Shown piece by piece: positions 32,876 to 40,577 of a stretch of 64,000 nucleotides of DNA. The position numbers were made by a program, and so were the translations under genes. Numbering within the stretch: position 1 is the first letter of the stretch; every line of letters begins with the position of its first letter. The stretch covers positions 18,693-82,692 of the forward strand of contig CAJUMB010000009.1 in assembly GCA_910587105.1 (NCBI GenBank), given 5' to 3'. The notes beneath the pieces are model-generated. The model was not told the DNA's origin and ran no database searches. It was given only the letters and a program-made list of their open reading frames with translations. This stretch comes from an uncultured Lachnospiraceae bacterium (GTDB taxonomy: Bacteria > Bacillota > Clostridia > Lachnospirales > Lachnospiraceae).

Positions 32876-33784
32876 ATGAAAGTGGAACGTCTGATCGGTA
32901 TTCTATCTATTCTTTTACAGCAGGATAAAGTGACTGCGCCGTATCTGGCAGAAATGTTTGAAGTTTCCCGCCGTACCATCAACCGGGATATTGAGGCTCT
33001 TTGTATGGCGGGAATTCCCATTGCCACGGCACCAGGCCAAAACGGCGGCATTTCCATTATGGAAGGCTACCGGATAGACCGGACACTGCTCAGCACTTCA
33101 GATATGCAGGCCATTCTGGCAGGACTTCGAAGCCTTGACAGTGTCAGCGGCACCAATCGTTATGCACAGCTGATGGAGAAACTCTCAGCGGGGGCATCCA
33201 ATCTTCTGACAGGCGGCCAGCATATTTGTATCAATCTTTCTTCCTGGTATAAAGATACTCTGACACCAAAAATCGAACAAATTCATCATGCCATTGATTC
33301 TTCCAGGGAGATTTCCTTTACCTATTATGCGCCTAAGGGCGAGTCTGCCAGGAAGATCGAGCCCTGCAGATTGATTTTCCAGTGGGCAGGCTGGTATGTG
33401 TGGGGGTGGTGTACCATGCGGCAGGATTTCCGCCTGTTCAAGCTGAACCGCATGACAGATCTACAGCTGGGGGAACCTTTTGAAAAGCGTAAGGCGCCTC
33501 TGCCGGAACTGGCTATGGAGCGTGTGTTTCCTCCTGTATATCAGGTGAAAGCAATCATTCAGCCCATGTATAAATGGCGTCTTGTGGAGGAGTATGGTCC
33601 TGACAGTTTTACAGAACAGCCGGACGGAAATCTGCTTTTTTCTTTTGGGTTTATAGATAAAACCAGCATCATCTGCTGGATTGCGTCCTTTGGAGGCGCA
33701 GCGGAGCTGCTGGAGCCCGCTGAGTTTCGAAAGGACATATTGGAATTTGCAGAGGGCATACGGGAAAAATATCGGGAATCATGA
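32876..33784 (+). CDS. WYL-domain transcriptional regulator (YafY/DeoR-like)
   Basis: 302 aa from ATG 32876 with AAAGGAG upstream. N-terminal HTH_11 (KVERLIGILSILLQQDKVTAPYLAEMFEVSRRTINRDIEALCMAGIPI) then a WYL ligand-sensing domain (REISFTYYAPKGESARKIEPCRLIFQWAGWYVWGWCTMRQDFRLFKLNRM) and a C-terminal WCX region. WYL proteins sense small molecules or nucleotides. The MATE gene just upstream is the likely target. Confidence 0.9.
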   Translation: MKVERLIGILSILLQQDKVTAPYLAEMFEVSRRTINRDIEALCMAGIPIATAPGQNGGISIMEGYRIDRTLLSTSDMQAILAGLRSLDSVSGTNRYAQLMEKLSAGASNLLTGGQHICINLSSWYKDTLTPKIEQIHHAIDSSREISFTYYAPKGESARKIEPCRLIFQWAGWYVWGWCTMRQDFRLFKLNRMTDLQLGEPFEKRKAPLPELAMERVFPPVYQVKAIIQPMYKWRLVEEYGPDSFTEQPDGNLLFSFGFIDKTSIICWIASFGGAAELLEPAEFRKDILEFAEGIREKYRES

Positions 33785-33885
33785 CATACAGATGTCACCT
33801 TTGGTTTGATACAATGAATGGGACAACGAAAATTTAAGTCAGCCATTTATGAGAATGTGTTTGAAAAATCGAAAGGAGACAGGAA

Positions 33886-34344
33886 ATGAAGTATGAGGTT
33901 GTAGAGCTGGAGGAAAAAATTGCCGTTGGAACAGCGGCCCGGACCAATAATACATCACCGGATGTGACAGCAGTGATTGGCGGTGTCTGGAATCAGTTTT
34001 TTAAGGAAGGGATTTATGAGTCCATTCCCGGAAAAGTAAATGCAAAGGCATTGGGGATTTATACAGATTATTCCAGAGATGAGAAGGGGGATTATACAGT
34101 GATGGCGGCCTGCGAGACAGCAGAGGAGCCAGACGGGGGCAGTTATGCTGTCTGCAGAATTCCGGCAGGACGGTATGCCCGGTTTATCATTCACGGTGAT
34201 ATGGTACAGGCAGTTGGCAGGGCATGGCAGGAAATCTGGCAGATGGATCTGCCCAGAACCTTTCAGTGTGATTTTGAGGAATATCAGGACGACAGCATGG
34301 ATCATGCAGAAATCCATATTTATGTGGGAATAAAGCGTGCTTGA
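33886..34344 (+). CDS. GyrI-like / effector-binding domain protein
   Basis: 152-aa single-domain protein of the AraC effector-binding (SOUL/GyrI-like) fold: KYEVVELEEKIAVGTAART, ALGIYTDYSRDEKGDYTVMAACE, YAVCRIPAGRYARFIIHGDMVQAVGRAWQEIWQ and DFEEY...AEIHIYVGIKRA. These bind or hydrolyse hydrophobic small molecules and often accompany efflux pumps and their regulators, which suits its place behind MATE and WYL genes. Its ATG has AAAGGAGACAGG upstream. A terminator follows. Confidence 0.87.
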   Translation: MKYEVVELEEKIAVGTAARTNNTSPDVTAVIGGVWNQFFKEGIYESIPGKVNAKALGIYTDYSRDEKGDYTVMAACETAEEPDGGSYAVCRIPAGRYARFIIHGDMVQAVGRAWQEIWQMDLPRTFQCDFEEYQDDSMDHAEIHIYVGIKRA

Positions 34345-34368
34345 AAATCCATCTGCACCGCCCGCTGC

Positions 34369-34414
34369 AAGAAAAGGCTGACCGGTGGGAGTCATCATCG
34401 GTCAGCCTTTTCTT
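34369..34414. terminator. Bidirectional terminator
   Basis: AAGAAAAGGCTGACCG (34369-34384) pairs perfectly with CGGTCAGCCTTTTCTT (34399-34414); A-rich and T-rich arms let it serve both convergent genes. Confidence 0.88.
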
Positions 34415-34418
34415 AAAG

Positions 34419-34931
34419 TTATGCAGTCATATCCAGAAAAGAGCCTTTTTGTTCAGGCACTTCATTGTAAAAATCCTGAGATTTCTGAAATACTGTCCGG
34501 GTTGTCCCTCCAGAAAGATAGGTTCTGCCGCACTCCGGACAGATTGCGGTGTGATAGGTGACAGACTGGGAGAGAATTTTTTCATCTTCCCGCTGTGCTT
34601 TGGCCTGGGCATGGGATACGTGTTCCATTTCATGGGAACGTATGGCATAGGCAGCATTTTCCGGGCTGATATGTGTGGGCGTTTTGAAAGAAACTCCGGG
34701 GTCATCAGAACCATCCTGATATTTTCTGTTTTTACAGGTCTGGCATTCGTAGGTATCGAAATTGCGCCGTCCTGGGGTTTTCTGGCTGCTCTGGCCGCTT
34801 TTTGGATTCTCGTTTTCAGACAGCACTGTCTTGTCGGGGATGGCAGAGGGGGTATCTGGGCTGGCAGTGCCGGCCGGAACCTGGACCTGATAATAAAATG
34901 TCTGCTGGTTTATGGATATTAAAGGGTTCAA
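34419..34931 (-). CDS. SprA-related putative zinc metalloprotein
   Basis: 170 aa from a TTG start at 34931 that follows a perfect AGGAGGTGA at seven bases; the ATG at 34964 lies upstream of that RBS. The core has a Cys pair (YECQTCKNRKY), then AAYAIRSHEMEHVSHAQAKA with an H-E-x-E-H zinc-hydrolase-like motif, and a second Cys pair (ICPECGRTYL). This resembles the SprA-related family. An N-terminal Pro/Ser/Asn-rich stretch is probably disordered. No signal peptide. Enzymatic activity is unproven in the family as far as I know. Confidence 0.75.
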   Translation of the reverse strand: MNPLISINQQTFYYQVQVPAGTASPDTPSAIPDKTVLSENENPKSGQSSQKTPGRRNFDTYECQTCKNRKYQDGSDDPGVSFKTPTHISPENAAYAIRSHEMEHVSHAQAKAQREDEKILSQSVTYHTAICPECGRTYLSGGTTRTVFQKSQDFYNEVPEQKGSFLDMTA

Positions 34932-35022
34932 AAGGTCACCTCCTGGATGAAAATGTACAGTCATACTATTTCATAACATAATTTATAGTAATTATCGGAT
35001 GGCAGACAGGGGGACTTAAGGC

Positions 35023-35051
35023 TTTACACTTTTTTTGTTTGCCGCTATAAT
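35023..35051 (+). promoter_or_regulatory. Promoter of the 67-aa gene and glucanase
   Basis: TTTACA (35023-35028), 17 bases, perfect TATAAT (35046-35051). Confidence 0.8.
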
Positions 35052-35083
35052 AGATGTAATAGATAAGAAAAGGCGGTGCAAAG

Positions 35084-35287
35084 ATGGAGGTGTTAGAGAA
35101 AATGAGTAAAGAAGAAATCATGAAAATATCACTTGAAGAATTCTCCAGAATTCAGGACTGGATGCTGTCTCTGGAAGACAAGGAATCGGTAACATATCAA
35201 TCAATGCGGAAAAGATATAGGGATCTAAAAGCATTGTTGACCAGCATGGGTATGAATATGGAGGAGCTGGACGAAATAAAAGGATAA
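35084..35287 (+). CDS. Small helical protein (67 aa), function unknown
   Basis: AAGGCGG precedes ATG 35084 and a consensus promoter lies 30 bases further up. The product is charged and helical (EVLEKMSKEEIMKISLEEFSRIQDWMLSLEDKESV), Met-rich towards the end. No homology recognised. The next gene (a secreted glucanase) starts 20 bases later after an identical AAAAGGCGGTG sequence, so both are in one unit. Confidence 0.65.
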   Translation: MEVLEKMSKEEIMKISLEEFSRIQDWMLSLEDKESVTYQSMRKRYRDLKALLTSMGMNMEELDEIKG

Positions 35288-35307
35288 GAAAAGGCGGTGG
35301 AGACTCA

Positions 35308-36294
35308 GTGAGAAAATATTGCGGAAAATATCTATATCTCAGCTGTCTGTTGTTTCTGACAGCAGGGGCGCTCTTTTGGGGAAGCACACCAGTTCATGCG
35401 GCGAAGATTCCTGCGCTGAAGGTAAAAGGAACTCAGCTGGTTAATGGGAAGGGAACGAAGGTCCAGCTGAAAGGAGTGAGCACCCACGGGCTGTCCTGGT
35501 TTCCGGAATATGTGAATCAAAAGGCTTTTCACAGCATCAAAAAAGACTGGAACGCCAACGTGGTGCGCCTGGCCCTTTACACCAGCGAATACAACGGCTA
35601 TTGTACCGGAGATGCCAAAAACCGAAAAGTGCTGGAGAGGCGGATTGACCAAGGGGTGCAGTATGCCAAAAAGGCAGGGCTTTATGTGATCATTGACTGG
35701 CACATATTAAGTGACGGGAACCCCAGAACTTACGAAAAACAGGCAGTGAGATTTTTCAAGAAAATGGCTTCCAGGTATCAAAACCACACCAACGTGATAT
35801 ATGAAATCTGCAACGAACCCAACGGAGGGACTTCCTGGAGCATCATAAAAACCTATGCAAAGAAAGTGGTAAAGGCAATCCGCTCCAGAGACAAAAACGG
35901 GGTCATTCTTATCGGAACCCCCAATTGGTCCCAGGATGTGGATGCAGCTGCCGCCAGTCCTCTGAAAGGGTATAAAAATGTCATGTATACCCTGCATTTT
36001 TATGCCGGGACCCATGGAGCAGACCTGAGAAAGAAGGCGGAGAGCGCTTTGGCGCAGGGGCTGCCTTTGTTTGTATCGGAATTCGGCATTTCCGATGCAT
36101 CCGGTAATGGCGCGCTGAATAAAAAAGAGGGGAATCAGTGGTTAAAGTTCTTAAAGAGGCATAAAATCAGTTATGTGGGATGGAACCTTTCTAATAAGAA
36201 TGAAAGCTCTGCGCTTTTAAAGCCTTCCTGCAAGAGAACAGGGGGATGGAAACGTTCTGATCTTTCCCCCTGGGGAAAATGGCTGGTGAAATAG
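35308..36294 (+). CDS. Secreted GH5 endoglucanase
   Basis: 328 aa starting at GTG 35308. A signal peptide (LYLSCLLFLTAGALFWGSTPVHA-A) precedes a complete GH5 catalytic barrel: LKGVSTHGLSWFPEY, NVVRLALYTSEYNGY, GLYVIIDWHILSDGNP, NVIYEICNEPNGG with acid/base E170, YTLHFYAGTHG, LFVSEFGISDASG with nucleophile E258, and YVGWNLSNKNESSALL. It should cut beta-1,4-glucans or related plant polymers outside the cell. There is no carbohydrate-binding module or wall anchor, so it is released. Confidence 0.93.
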   Translation: MRKYCGKYLYLSCLLFLTAGALFWGSTPVHAAKIPALKVKGTQLVNGKGTKVQLKGVSTHGLSWFPEYVNQKAFHSIKKDWNANVVRLALYTSEYNGYCTGDAKNRKVLERRIDQGVQYAKKAGLYVIIDWHILSDGNPRTYEKQAVRFFKKMASRYQNHTNVIYEICNEPNGGTSWSIIKTYAKKVVKAIRSRDKNGVILIGTPNWSQDVDAAAASPLKGYKNVMYTLHFYAGTHGADLRKKAESALAQGLPLFVSEFGISDASGNGALNKKEGNQWLKFLKRHKISYVGWNLSNKNESSALLKPSCKRTGGWKRSDLSPWGKWLVK

Positions 36295-36313
36295 TTTGAA
36301 TTTGAGGAGGTAT

Positions 36314-36856
36314 ATGATTCCAATGAAAGAAAAAATTAAGATTACAGATTATGCACAGACAATCACAAAGGCGCTCCCCAAGGGGATTCTTTTGAATACC
36401 AAAGGAGAGAAATTTAATTCTATGGTGATTGGATGGGGGAATCTGGGCACCACGTGGGGGGTTCCCACGTTTGTGGTGTATGTACGGGAAAACCGTTATA
36501 CCAAATCCCAGCTGGACAGGACAGGGGAGTTCACTGTGAGCATTCCGCTGGATAAGCCGGTGCCGCAGATTGCCAAAGTGTGCGGGTCTCAGTCCGGCCA
36601 TAATGTGGATAAGGTAAAGGAGACGGGGATGACACTGGAAGAACCGGAAGCACTTCACACTCCTGGTGTGCGGGAATATCCCCTTACATTGGAATGTAAA
36701 ATATTGTATGCACAGAGACAGGAGTTATCTGCATTGCCGGAGGACATCCGGGCCTCTATGTATCCACAGGATGTGGACGGAACCAATCCCATGGCAAACC
36801 GAGATCCCCATACCATGTATATTGGGCAGATTGTGGAGGCGTATATTATAAAATAG
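36314..36856 (+). CDS. Flavin reductase-like FMN-binding protein
   Basis: About 180 aa. Signatures of the flavoredoxin/flavin-reductase split barrel: LPKGILLNTKGEKFNSMVIGWGNLGTTWGVPTFVVYVRENRYTKSQLDRTGEFTVSIP and a C-terminal PHTMYIGQIVEAYI. GAGGAGG lies three bases before ATG 36314 and twelve before ATG 36323; either could be used. Its 3' end overlaps the convergent histidine-kinase gene by 11 bases. Probably electron transfer from NAD(P)H to FMN or direct reduction of a substrate. Confidence 0.85.
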   Translation: MIPMKEKIKITDYAQTITKALPKGILLNTKGEKFNSMVIGWGNLGTTWGVPTFVVYVRENRYTKSQLDRTGEFTVSIPLDKPVPQIAKVCGSQSGHNVDKVKETGMTLEEPEALHTPGVREYPLTLECKILYAQRQELSALPEDIRASMYPQDVDGTNPMANRDPHTMYIGQIVEAYIIK

Positions 36857-37709
36857 ATCCACCTGCACCGGCAGGAAGATACAGGCTGAAGCAGGTTCCC
36901 TCTCCTTTGCGTGAGTGGACTTTGATGTATCCGTTTTCCCTTTGGAGAATCTCTCTGGCCAGATACAGACCGATGCCTATGCCGTCTTCCTGCTGGACAT
37001 CCATACTGCGGTAAAACCTTGCGAATATCTGGGCTTTTTCAGATTCCCGGATACCGATGCCCTGGTCTTTCACAGAAATGCAGGTGTAGAGCTGGAATTT
37101 TTTCACTTCTACAAAAACGGTGCTTTCTGTTGGGGAATATTTTATGGCATTGTCTAAAATATTTGTAAGTGCCTCCCCGGTCCATTTCAAATCATACAAG
37201 GCTTCTATGTCCGAAAACCGGGTGCAGGCAATGTGTATCTGTTTTGCTTGGGCTTTCGGGATGATTTCCTCTATGGTCTGTTCCACCAGCAGGCGGACAG
37301 GCTGCTGTCTGGGGACCACCTCCAGGATGTCTGTTTCCAAGCGGGACATTTTCACCAGGGCCTGTATGAGAAACTCCAGCTTTTTTGTCTGGGAGAGAAT
37401 CTGATGAGCCAATTTTTTTGTATTTTCGGTTTCTGCCGCATCTTCCATCAGTTCTGCATACAGGAGAATGTTACTCAGAGGAGTTCTGGTCTGGTGTGAA
37501 ATATCTGACACCAGTTTTTTCAGATTTTCCCGCTCTTTTTCTGCCTGGTCCACGGATTTTCCTGAGAGGGACAGATATTGTTTCCAACGGGATTCCAGAC
37601 GGGAAAGTTCTGTCTCATTGAAAGCAGATTCCTGAAAAGTTCCGTCAATGGCATCGTCCAGCATCTGATTTAACCGTTTCATGGTCTTTCCTGTACCAAA
37701 TTCAAACAT
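36846..37709 (-). CDS. Soluble sensor histidine kinase lacking membrane helices
   Basis: 287 aa from ATG 37709, which follows GGGGGA and overlaps the response-regulator stop. Residues 1-60 form a charged helix (a HAMP-like remnant), then HisKA with SDISHQTRTPLSNI (phospho-acceptor H72), and HATPase_c with N-box LTNILDNAIKYS, G1 DQGIGI and G2 EDGIGIGLYLA. No sensor domain or transmembrane segment is present, which is unusual; it may take its signal from a partner such as an FtsX-type transporter. Operon: regulator first, kinase second. Confidence 0.9.
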   Translation of the reverse strand: MFEFGTGKTMKRLNQMLDDAIDGTFQESAFNETELSRLESRWKQYLSLSGKSVDQAEKERENLKKLVSDISHQTRTPLSNILLYAELMEDAAETENTKKLAHQILSQTKKLEFLIQALVKMSRLETDILEVVPRQQPVRLLVEQTIEEIIPKAQAKQIHIACTRFSDIEALYDLKWTGEALTNILDNAIKYSPTESTVFVEVKKFQLYTCISVKDQGIGIRESEKAQIFARFYRSMDVQQEDGIGIGLYLAREILQRENGYIKVHSRKGEGTCFSLYLPAGAGGSIL

Positions 37710-38409
37710 GTTTCTTCCCCCATACATATCCCAGGCCATACACGGTCTGAATGGGACATTTCTTTTCCTTTCCCTCCAGTTTATGGCGCAGGCGGTTGAC
37801 AGCCACGGACAGGGCATTCTCGTCCACATATCCGGCGCTGTCAGGCCATACTGCGTCTATCAGCCGTTCCCGAGACAGAATCTGTCCCGGGTGCAGGGTG
37901 AACATCCGGAGCAGTTTCTGGTCTGTTTTGCTCAAGACCACTTCCTTGCCGTCTGCGAAAAAAATCATCTCCCGGAAACGGAAATGATACCGGTCATTCT
38001 GATAATCATCAGGGGCAATCCGACCCCGGACACGCTTTTTGAACCGGTCCACTCTTGCCCGGAGGACAATCAGGCTGAAAGGTTTTGTGATATAATCATC
38101 CGCTCCCAGAGAAAATCCGGTCACCTGATCCACCTCCAGGTCGTTGGCAGTGAGCATAAGCACAGGTGTTTCCGAGCTTTGCCGTATCTCCCGCAGCAGG
38201 TCATACCCGCTTCCGTCCGGCAGATTGATATCCAGCAGAATCAGGTCAATGTCTCCTTTCTGCCAGATTTCCCTTGCCTGCGCCAGAGAGAAGGCGGTGT
38301 GGAAAATGGTGCCCTCTTCCTGCAGAGCCAGTGCAATCCCCTGGTTCAGCCCCTGGTCGTCCTCTACGATTAGTATTTGATAAGGTTTTTCAAATGATGT
38401 GTTTTTCAC
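37702..38409 (-). CDS. OmpR/PhoB-family response regulator
   Basis: 235 aa. Receiver domain with acidic pocket VEDD, phospho-acceptor D60 in LILLDINLPDGSG, conserved Thr in VLMLTAND and Lys in ITKPF; then a winged-helix output domain (LSKTDQKLLRMFTLHPGQILSRERLIDAVWPDSAGYVDENALSVAVNRLRHKLEG, QTVYGLGYVW). Co-encoded with a soluble kinase of the type that elsewhere in Clostridia regulates FtsX/MacB-type ABC operons; such an operon lies 6 kb away in this window. Confidence 0.94.
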   Translation of the reverse strand: MKNTSFEKPYQILIVEDDQGLNQGIALALQEEGTIFHTAFSLAQAREIWQKGDIDLILLDINLPDGSGYDLLREIRQSSETPVLMLTANDLEVDQVTGFSLGADDYITKPFSLIVLRARVDRFKKRVRGRIAPDDYQNDRYHFRFREMIFFADGKEVVLSKTDQKLLRMFTLHPGQILSRERLIDAVWPDSAGYVDENALSVAVNRLRHKLEGKEKKCPIQTVYGLGYVWGKKHV

Positions 38410-38504
38410 AGCTGTCTCCTTTTATGTTTCAGGTGTGTTCTTTTGTCCATGATACATGGATTTTTTAGAAAAGTAAAGATACTGTAAAACAAAATGAAAA
38501 GGCA

Positions 38505-38533
38505 TTGCAAATGCAGAGATTTCTGATTATAAT
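38505..38533 (+). promoter_or_regulatory. Promoter of the 85-aa/78-aa gene pair
   Basis: TTGCAA (38505-38510), 17 bases, perfect TATAAT (38528-38533). Confidence 0.75.
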
Positions 38534-38554
38534 AGAAAAAATGGAGTTGTACGG

Positions 38555-38812
38555 ATGATGAATTTGCAGTTTTTTGCTGAAAGCGATATACGCAGACAGG
38601 AGTCAGCATCTTTGAAACGCGCAATTAGAAAGTATGAGAAGCGCAGAAAAGAACATGAGGCATATATTACTGAACCAGAAAAACATTGTCCAGATTGGCA
38701 TGAGAAGTCGGAGGCAGAGCAGAAAGGCTTGAAAAAGCATTGGATGAAGGAAATTCAAAATTTCGATCAGTCCATTCAGGACAGGGTGGATGAGTTAAAG
38801 ATAGAGAGGTGA
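38555..38812 (+). CDS. Small charged protein with MNLQFFAE start, function unknown
   Basis: 85 aa, helical and very rich in Lys, Glu and Arg (LKRAIRKYEKRRKEHEAYI). The N-terminus MMNLQFFAE is often seen in phage structural and toxin-like proteins, which hints at mobile origin, but the rest is not recognised. It overlaps the following small gene by a few bases. Confidence 0.6.
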   Translation: MMNLQFFAESDIRRQESASLKRAIRKYEKRRKEHEAYITEPEKHCPDWHEKSEAEQKGLKKHWMKEIQNFDQSIQDRVDELKIER

Positions 38813-38814
38813 CT

Positions 38815-39048
38815 ATGATGGATGATGCATTGACAAAAGATGGGATAAAATATATGATTGCCCGGCTTGTAGAAAATGCCAGTGAAGCGGCAAAGGAGAG
38901 CAGAGCAGATAAAAGCGATATGCTTGCAGCAGGCAGACGCCTGGCATACTATGAAATGTTGGATATTTTGAGGACAGAACTAGACGTAAGAGGTCAGGAC
39001 CTGAGAGAATTTGGACTTGATATTAATCTGGAGAACCAAATAGCATAA
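38815..39048 (+). CDS. Small conserved helical protein, function unknown
   Basis: About 77 aa. AGAGAGGTGA precedes two adjacent ATGs (38815 and 38818). Sequence features: TKDGIKYMIARLVENASEAAKESRADKSDMLAAGRRLAYYEMLDILRTEL. It resembles short uncharacterised proteins of Firmicutes accessory regions. Transcribed with the 85-aa gene and ended by a strong terminator. Confidence 0.6.
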   Translation: MMDDALTKDGIKYMIARLVENASEAAKESRADKSDMLAAGRRLAYYEMLDILRTELDVRGQDLREFGLDINLENQIA

Positions 39049-39052
39049 TTGC

Positions 39053-39085
39053 TGCCACCAGCCACAAAGGGCTGGTGGCATTTTT
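39053..39085 (+). terminator. Rho-independent terminator
   Basis: TGCCACCAGCC and GGCTGGTGGCA form an 11-bp stem, followed by five T. Confidence 0.9.
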
Positions 39086-39093
39086 GCTTATCA

Positions 39094-39122
39094 TTGCTTT
39101 TTGCCCGCCTTTCCATTATAAT
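39094..39122 (+). promoter_or_regulatory. Promoter of the xpaC-telA unit
   Basis: TTGCTT (39094-39099), 17 bases, TATAAT (39117-39122). AGGAGG precedes ATG 39177. Confidence 0.7.
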
Positions 39123-39176
39123 ATGTATGGAAATAAGAATTCATTTGTTCTCAATTTTGGACTTTAGGAGGATAGC

Positions 39177-40550
39177 ATGGGGAATCAGGATTGGAATCAA
39201 TTGGGAAATGATATAAAGGATATGGTGCAGGACGCCATCAATTCCAGAGATTTCAGCAAATTAAACCAGGGTATCAACCAGGCCATTAACGGCGCCGTGG
39301 ATAATCTGGGAAATCTGCTGGGAGGAAGCGGCTCCAAAGGCGGACACTGGGAAATCCATGACGGGGAAAAGGCCGGCCAGCAAAACAGCAATTACTGGGA
39401 GGTACGGGATGATGGACAGGCCCGGCGGGCACCGGGCGGCAGGGAGCCTTATCAGTATGGGTGGCAGACCAAGGGCGCTTCCCGGAGAAATCAATTGAAT
39501 CGTGTGCGGCCGGGCCAGCGTTCCTATGTACAGAAGGTTAGACAGCCTGCTGCCAGACGGGAGATTCTTCCGCCAGGCCCTTATAAAAATCCCTCCGGCA
39601 TGTCGGCGGCCGGGTATGTCATGGCCATTGTGGGAGGGGTGACGGCGGCAGGCACCGGTGTGGCGCTGATCATCTGTCTGCTGGTGGCGCTGATGGCTCC
39701 TTCTTTAGATGCCGATGTGCATTTTGGGCTGAATCTTGCCAACAGCATTTTATTTTTCCTGACCATTTTGTTCGGGGGGATCTGCTGGGGAGGGGCCAGG
39801 AAAATCGGCCTGGCAAAAAGATTCCGCCAGTATGTGAAATGCATCCGGGGCAGAGGGTACTGCCAGCTGGAAGAACTGGCGAGAAGTGTGGGGAGAACGG
39901 TATCTTTTATCAAAAAGGACGTGAAAAAGATGCTGAACAAAGGACTTTTCCTGGAAGGACATCTGGACAGCCAGGAGACCTGCCTGATCACCACTGACCA
40001 GGCGTACGACCAGTATAAGACTGCCCAGCATCAGCTGGAGGAACGCCAGCGCCAGCAGACAGCGCCGCCCCACGAGGAGGTTCATCAGGAACAACAGGAT
40101 AGCAAGGTTCCCCGTGAAGTGCAGGAAGTTCTGGATGAGGGGAACACGTTTCTGGTGCATATCAGGAAGTGCAACGATTTGATTCCGGGAAAGGAAATCT
40201 CAGATAAGATCACCCGGATGGAACTGATTGTGCAGAATATTTTTAAGCGGGTGAAAAATCACCCGGAGGTGGTTCCGGACCTGAAACGGATGATGGAGTA
40301 TTATCTGCCCACAACGGTGAAACTGCTGGACGCTTATGCAGAACTGGACGCCCAGCCGGTACAGGGGGAGAATATCACCAATTCCAAACGGGAAATTGAG
40401 CAGACCCTGGATACCCTCAACCAGGCGTTTGAAAAGCTGCTGGATTCCATCTTTAAAGATACGGCATGGGACGTATCCACGGATATTTCCGTCCTTCAGA
40501 CACTGCTGGCTCAGGAGGGTCTGACAGGCGATGACTTTAAAATGAAATAG
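39177..40550 (+). CDS. XpaC-family (5-bromo-4-chloroindolyl phosphate hydrolysis) membrane protein
   Basis: 457 aa. A soluble N-terminus with MGNQDWNQLGNDIKDMVQDAINSRDF and a Gly/Gln/Arg-rich linker leads to two membrane helices (YVMAIVGGVTAAGTGVALIICLLVALMA and SILFFLTILFGGICWGG). Then come a winged-helix-like stretch (YCQLEELARSVGRTVSFIKKDVKKML) and the XpaC C-terminal helices (FKRVKNHPEVVPDLKRMMEYYLPTTVKLLDAYAEL). Despite the name, hydrolase activity is not established. It is followed by telA, its constant neighbour in Firmicutes, suggesting a joint envelope-stress role. Confidence 0.88.
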   Translation: MGNQDWNQLGNDIKDMVQDAINSRDFSKLNQGINQAINGAVDNLGNLLGGSGSKGGHWEIHDGEKAGQQNSNYWEVRDDGQARRAPGGREPYQYGWQTKGASRRNQLNRVRPGQRSYVQKVRQPAARREILPPGPYKNPSGMSAAGYVMAIVGGVTAAGTGVALIICLLVALMAPSLDADVHFGLNLANSILFFLTILFGGICWGGARKIGLAKRFRQYVKCIRGRGYCQLEELARSVGRTVSFIKKDVKKMLNKGLFLEGHLDSQETCLITTDQAYDQYKTAQHQLEERQRQQTAPPHEEVHQEQQDSKVPREVQEVLDEGNTFLVHIRKCNDLIPGKEISDKITRMELIVQNIFKRVKNHPEVVPDLKRMMEYYLPTTVKLLDAYAELDAQPVQGENITNSKREIEQTLDTLNQAFEKLLDSIFKDTAWDVSTDISVLQTLLAQEGLTGDDFKMK

Positions 40551-40577
40551 AAATCCAAAGACAAAGGAGAAACAGAT

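Noticed and set aside
33850..33875. GTGTTTGAAAAATCG, similar to the end of the MITE-like elements
   Set aside because: Only one short end is present with no partner inverted repeat; likely chance just before the RBS of the GyrI-like gene.
34341..34922. Plus-strand 193-codon frame with hydrophobic stretches
   Set aside because: Opposite the SprA-like gene, which has a perfect SD and conserved Cys/His motifs, and it runs through a bidirectional terminator.
37681..38373. 230-codon plus-strand frame opposite the response regulator
   Set aside because: The minus strand encodes a complete OmpR-type regulator; the plus frame has no recognisable domain.
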